Assembly: GCA_023382435.1 (NCBI GenBank) | Contig: JAHDVS010000021.1 | Coordinates: 1-40,821 of the forward strand | Source: Thermoleophilia bacterium | Lineage (GTDB): Bacteria; Actinomycetota; Thermoleophilia; Gaiellales; Gaiellaceae | Direction: 5' to 3' | Length of the DNA stretch: 40,821 bases | Shown: positions 38,439 to 40,821 of the stretch, piece by piece | How positions within the stretch are numbered: position 1 is the stretch's first letter | Layout: every line of letters begins with the position of its first letter | The notes under the pieces: generated by a model | Seen by the model: only the letters and a program-made list of their open reading frames with translations | What the model was told of the DNA's origin: nothing | Databases searched by the model: none | Translations under genes and position numbers: made by a program

Positions 38439-39230
38439 GTGCTGGACGTGACGGCGCGCGTGCCGCGTGCGATGATCGCGGCGGCGATGCTCGGCCTCGA
38501 CGACAGGATCGCGGCGCTCTCAGACGGGGTCTCCATCTGGGTCGTGATCGCGGTCGCCGCCCTGCTCGGCCTCCGCCACGCGACCGATCCCGACCATCTC
38601 GCCGCGGTCACGTCGCTCGTCGCCGGCGGGGACGAGGGTGCCGGCCGGGGCGCCGGGCGGCTCGGCCTCTTCTGGGGGCTCGGCCACGCGGCGACCCTGT
38701 TTGCCTTCGGGCTCCCCGTCGTCGTGCTCGGCGAGTACCTGCCCGAGCCGGTGCGGCGGGGTGCCGAGACCGCGATCGCGCTCGTGATCATCGCTCTCGC
38801 CGTCCGGCTCCTCCACCGCTGGCGTACCGGTCGCTTCCACATCCACGAGCACGAGCACCGCGGCGTCAGTCACGTGCACGTCCACGGGCATCCGGAGCGG
38901 TCAGACCACGATCATCCGCACCGCGGCCGCACGCCGCGCGGCGCGTTCGCGATCGGGCTCCTGCACGGTCTGGGCGGCAGCGCCGGAGTCGGTGTCCTCC
39001 TGCTCGCCACGGTCGAGTCGGCGGCGCTCGCCGCGGTCTCGCTCGTTCTGCTCGCGCTGTTCACGGCCGTCTCGATGACGGTGCTCTCGACCGGGTTCGG
39101 CGCCACGCTTGCCTCCCGGCGGGTCCGACCGGCGCTCCACCGCCTGGCGCCGCTGCTCGGGGTCGGGAGCCTCGCGTTCGGCGTCTGGTACGGGCTCGGC
39201 GCGCTCGACCTCGCCCCGCACGTCCTCTAG
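38439..39230 (+). CDS. Nickel/cobalt transporter (NiCoT/NicO-type) with His-rich loop
   Basis: 263 residues with about six or seven membrane helices. The metal signature H-x4-D-H is present as RHATDPDHLAAV (46-57), and LFWGLGHAATLFAFGLP follows in the next helix. A His-rich hydrophilic loop (about 134-165: HIHEHEHRG, HVHVHGH, HDHPHRG) lies between helices and probably captures Ni or Co on the cytoplasmic side. Family members take up, or in some cases export, nickel or cobalt. The start is uncertain: GTG at 38439 or ATG at 38472 (MIAAAMLGLDDRI). It is divergent from the PBP gene with only 37 bases between starts. Confidence 0.85.
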   Translation: MLDVTARVPRAMIAAAMLGLDDRIAALSDGVSIWVVIAVAALLGLRHATDPDHLAAVTSLVAGGDEGAGRGAGRLGLFWGLGHAATLFAFGLPVVVLGEYLPEPVRRGAETAIALVIIALAVRLLHRWRTGRFHIHEHEHRGVSHVHVHGHPERSDHDHPHRGRTPRGAFAIGLLHGLGGSAGVGVLLLATVESAALAAVSLVLLALFTAVSMTVLSTGFGATLASRRVRPALHRLAPLLGVGSLAFGVWYGLGALDLAPHVL

Positions 39231-39252
39231 CCGACCCGCCGGGGCCGGCCTC

Positions 39253-39258
39253 TAGAAT
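39253..39258 (+). promoter_or_regulatory. Putative -10 box of tyrS
   Basis: TAGAAT ends nine bases before the tyrS ATG. No Shine-Dalgarno site is visible in the gap. Confidence 0.5.
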
Positions 39259-39267
39259 CGGACGGCA

Positions 39268-40440
39268 ATGACGGTTGCCGCGCTCGAGGCTCTGACCCGC
39301 AACGCCGTGGACGTGCTTCCCCATGGCGAGCTCGCCCGCAAGCTCGAGCGGGGCCGCCCCCTGCGTGTGAAGCTCGGGATCGATCCCACGGCGCCGGATA
39401 TCCACCTCGGGCACACGGTCCCGCTCGGCAAGCTGGCGGCGTTTCAGCGAGCCGGGCACACGGCCGTTCTGATCGTCGGCGACTACACGGCCCGGATCGG
39501 CGATCCCTCGGGGCGCTCGAAGGAACGCCCCGTGCTCTCGACCGAGGAGCTCGACGCGAACGCTCGGACATTCGCGGAGCAGGCGTTCCGGATCCTGGAC
39601 CGGGAGCGCACCGAGGTTCGCTACAACAGCGAGTGGCTGGGGCAGCTCGACTTCGCCGGAGTGCTGGGGCTGACGAGGACGACGACCGTGGCGCGGCTGC
39701 TCGAGCGGGACGACTTCGCGCGGCGGCTGGCGGCCGAGGAGCCGATCTCGATCTCCGAGCTGCTGTATCCGCTGATGCAGGGTTACGACTCGGTCGCGAT
39801 CGAGGCGGACGTCGAGCTCGGCGGTACCGATCAGCTCTACAACCTGCTGTGCGGGCGCGACGTGATGGAGGCCTACGGGCTCGAGCCCCAGGTAGCCCTG
39901 ACGCTTCCGATTCTCGTCGGCACGGACGGACGGGACCGGATGTCGAAGTCGAAGGGGAACTACATCGGCGTCGCCGAGCCGCCCGAGGAGCAGTTCGGGA
40001 AGCTGATGTCGATCCCGGACACGGCCACCGCGGACTACTGGCGGCTGTGCCTGGACGAGGAGCCTCTCGCCGGCGAGCCGATGGAGGTGAAGCTCGGGCT
40101 GGCCCGGCGGATCGTGCGCCGCTACCACGGCGAGGAGGCGGCAGTCGTCGCCGAGGCGCACTTCACGCGCGTCGTGCGCCGCCACGAGGCCCCCGAGGAG
40201 GTGCGGGAGGTGCGGGTTCGCGCGGAGGGCGAGTCGGCATGGCTGCCGGGGCTGCTGCGCACGTGGTTCGACCTTCCCTCGACGAGCGAAGGGCGCCGTC
40301 TGGTCGAGCAGGGCGGCATCCGGGTCGCGGGCGCCGTGGTCAGGGACGAGCGGGTGCCGTGGGGGAGCCTCGACGGGGCGCTCGTGCAGGCCGGGAAGCG
40401 CCGGTTCGCACGGGTCGTGGTCGAGTCGCCCTCCGCTTGA
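39268..40440 (+). CDS. tyrS: Tyrosyl-tRNA synthetase
   Basis: 390 residues, class I synthetase that charges tRNA(Tyr). The HIGH motif reads HLGH (46-49) and the KMSKS motif RMSKS (224-228). GIDPTAPDIHLGHTVPL, GDYTARIGDPSGRSKERP and GGTDQLYNLLCGRD are typical of the second bacterial TyrRS subfamily (TyrZ-like). A C-terminal S4-like RNA-binding domain (about 320-385, LVEQGGIRVAGAVVRDERV) is present. ATG at 39268 sits nine bases after a TAGAAT box. The stop codon TGA is part of the -35 box of the rRNA promoter. Confidence 0.96.
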   Translation: MTVAALEALTRNAVDVLPHGELARKLERGRPLRVKLGIDPTAPDIHLGHTVPLGKLAAFQRAGHTAVLIVGDYTARIGDPSGRSKERPVLSTEELDANARTFAEQAFRILDRERTEVRYNSEWLGQLDFAGVLGLTRTTTVARLLERDDFARRLAAEEPISISELLYPLMQGYDSVAIEADVELGGTDQLYNLLCGRDVMEAYGLEPQVALTLPILVGTDGRDRMSKSKGNYIGVAEPPEEQFGKLMSIPDTATADYWRLCLDEEPLAGEPMEVKLGLARRIVRRYHGEEAAVVAEAHFTRVVRRHEAPEEVREVRVRAEGESAWLPGLLRTWFDLPSTSEGRRLVEQGGIRVAGAVVRDERVPWGSLDGALVQAGKRRFARVVVESPSA

Positions 40441-40464
40441 CAGGTCACGGCGCGCTGCTATCAT
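40437..40464 (+). promoter_or_regulatory. rRNA operon promoter
   Basis: A perfect TTGACA -35 box (40437-40442) and TATCAT -10 box (40459-40464) are 16 bases apart. The -35 box contains the last bases of tyrS, including its TGA stop. This is the strongest promoter sequence in the window, as expected for an rrn operon. Transcription should begin near 40471. Confidence 0.8.
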
Positions 40465-40561
40465 TCCCTCGCTGCCTCGCGGCCGCACCTTGGAGTCTGG
40501 GAACCTTCGACCTCGGAGAGCCCTTCAGCTAGAAGCCTCGAACTCGATTCGCTTCTACCGG

Positions 40562-40596
40562 AGGGCCTCTGATGTGAGTCGGAGGCCTTTCTTCTG
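40562..40596 (+). terminator. Terminator-like hairpin in the rRNA leader
   Basis: A GGCCTC/GAGGCC stem (40564-40569 with 40582-40587, extended by weak pairs) is followed at once by TTTCTTCT. About 95 bases after the predicted start point, it could act as an attenuator or end stray transcripts from tyrS. Confidence 0.5.
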
Positions 40597-40616
40597 GGCG
40601 GGGCCGGGCGGTGCGG

Positions 40617-40628
40617 TCTTTGAAAACT
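40617..40628 (+). promoter_or_regulatory. boxA-like antitermination site
   Basis: TCTTTGAAAACT matches the boxA region found in rRNA leaders and spacers of Gram-positive bacteria, where NusB/NusE bind the RNA and prevent early termination. It lies about 150 bases before 16S rRNA. Confidence 0.6.
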
Positions 40629-40748
40629 CAACAGCGCAACGCGTTCGAGAACGCCTCGTGTGCTTCGGCATGCGGGGCTCACACTAAGAGCCCTGTCGCG
40701 GGAGGATCGGTGTACCCGTGGCAGGTCTCTCCCTGAACTGACAGTGAC

Positions 40749-40764
40749 CCGCCCTTCGGGGCGG
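40749..40764 (+). other. UUCG-capped hairpin before 16S rRNA
   Basis: CCGCCC-TTCG-GGGCGG is a perfect six-base-pair stem with a very stable UUCG tetraloop, 13 bases before the expected 16S start. It may help fold or process the precursor. Confidence 0.6.
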
Positions 40765-40777
40765 AGGCTGACAGCTT

Positions 40778-40821
40778 TTCACGGAGAGTTTGATCCTGGC
40801 TCAGGACGAACGCTGGCGGCG
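40778..40821 (+). rRNA. 16S ribosomal RNA (5' end, partial)
   Basis: The universal bacterial 16S start, AGAGTTTGATCCTGGCTCAG, begins at 40785, and GACGAACGCTGGCGGCG follows, which is typical of actinobacteria. By alignment with E. coli numbering the mature 5' end is near 40778, to within a few bases. The gene runs off the right edge. Confidence 0.97.

Larger units (their letters stand above)
40471..40777 (+). other. rRNA operon leader
   Basis: About 307 untranslated bases lie between the promoter and 16S rRNA. In order they hold a TAGAAGC/GCTTCTA stem-loop (40530-40557), a terminator-like hairpin (40562-40596), a boxA-like site (40617-40628) and a UUCG hairpin (40749-40764). I see no credible coding sequence or tRNA in it. 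Confidence 0.7.

Noticed and set aside
40441-40777. Protein-coding frame or tRNA gene in the rRNA leader
   Set aside because: The short frames there have no ribosome-binding site and cross the hairpins; no cloverleaf with a GTTCRANNC T-loop is visible.
1-40821. CRISPR arrays, insertion sequences, integrases, prophage genes or attachment sites
   Set aside because: I saw no regularly spaced repeats, transposase or integrase motifs, or terminal inverted repeats, and composition looks uniform across the window.

Overview
The window looks like a chromosomal stretch of a very GC-rich actinobacterium. The partial 16S rRNA at the right edge begins with an actinobacterial-type sequence, many genes start with GTG, third codon positions are almost all G or C, and -10 elements have the form TAnnnT. 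I would guess a deep-branching soil lineage such as Thermoleophilia, but no full marker is present to prove it. I see no phage, transposon, CRISPR array or tRNA gene.

Layout. 1-4294 is a catabolic locus. A TetR regulator with a palindromic operator in its promoter is followed by an HpaB-family flavoprotein. Reading the other way are a 28-residue ORF, a short-chain dehydrogenase and the E1 beta and alpha subunits of a 2-oxoacid dehydrogenase, with alpha cut by the window edge. 4390-8726 holds mmsA, divergent from an SMP-30 lactonase, an isochorismatase-fold protein whose nucleophile cysteine is replaced by serine, and a zinc alcohol dehydrogenase. 8801-11725 has an ankyrin protein coupled to a 2-hydroxyacid dehydrogenase, a membrane-anchored beta-propeller and a 44-residue membrane protein. 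11796-12887 has two divergent cold-shock genes and msrB.

12884-17612 (minus strand) carries a GNAT acetyltransferase, a formate-dehydrogenase-like molybdoenzyme, a membrane-anchored hypothetical protein and an MFS permease. 17699-22404 carries an M32 carboxypeptidase, a CapA-like lipoprotein, a cyclase-family hydrolase and an orphan DNA methyltransferase. 22438-27203 is housekeeping: cyclophilin, folD, a third csp and the complete gatC-gatA-gatB operon. 27169-33274 has a membrane protein, a short DnaJ-like protein, a class V aminotransferase coupled to serA, a YbaK-type protein and a DmdA-like folate-dependent demethylase. 33306-40440 has ilvE, a DegT aminotransferase, a 3-methyladenine glycosylase, a class A PBP with PASTA repeats, a nickel/cobalt transporter and tyrS. 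40437-40821 is an rRNA operon promoter, its leader and the first bases of 16S rRNA.

How the genes work together. E1, mmsA and neighbours suggest branched-chain or odd-chain acid catabolism. The class V aminotransferase with serA suggests serine synthesis. folD and the DmdA-like protein both touch tetrahydrofolate one-carbon chemistry. GatCAB and TyrRS serve translation.

The most interesting points are the DmdA-like demethylase, the isochorismatase-fold protein with a Cys-to-Ser change, the operator-in-spacer TetR promoter with its divergent 28-residue ORF, a widespread pattern of -10 boxes only 6-10 bases before start codons (leaderless transcription), and an rRNA promoter whose -35 box contains the tyrS stop codon. 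I found no clearly new multi-gene defence or mobile system.
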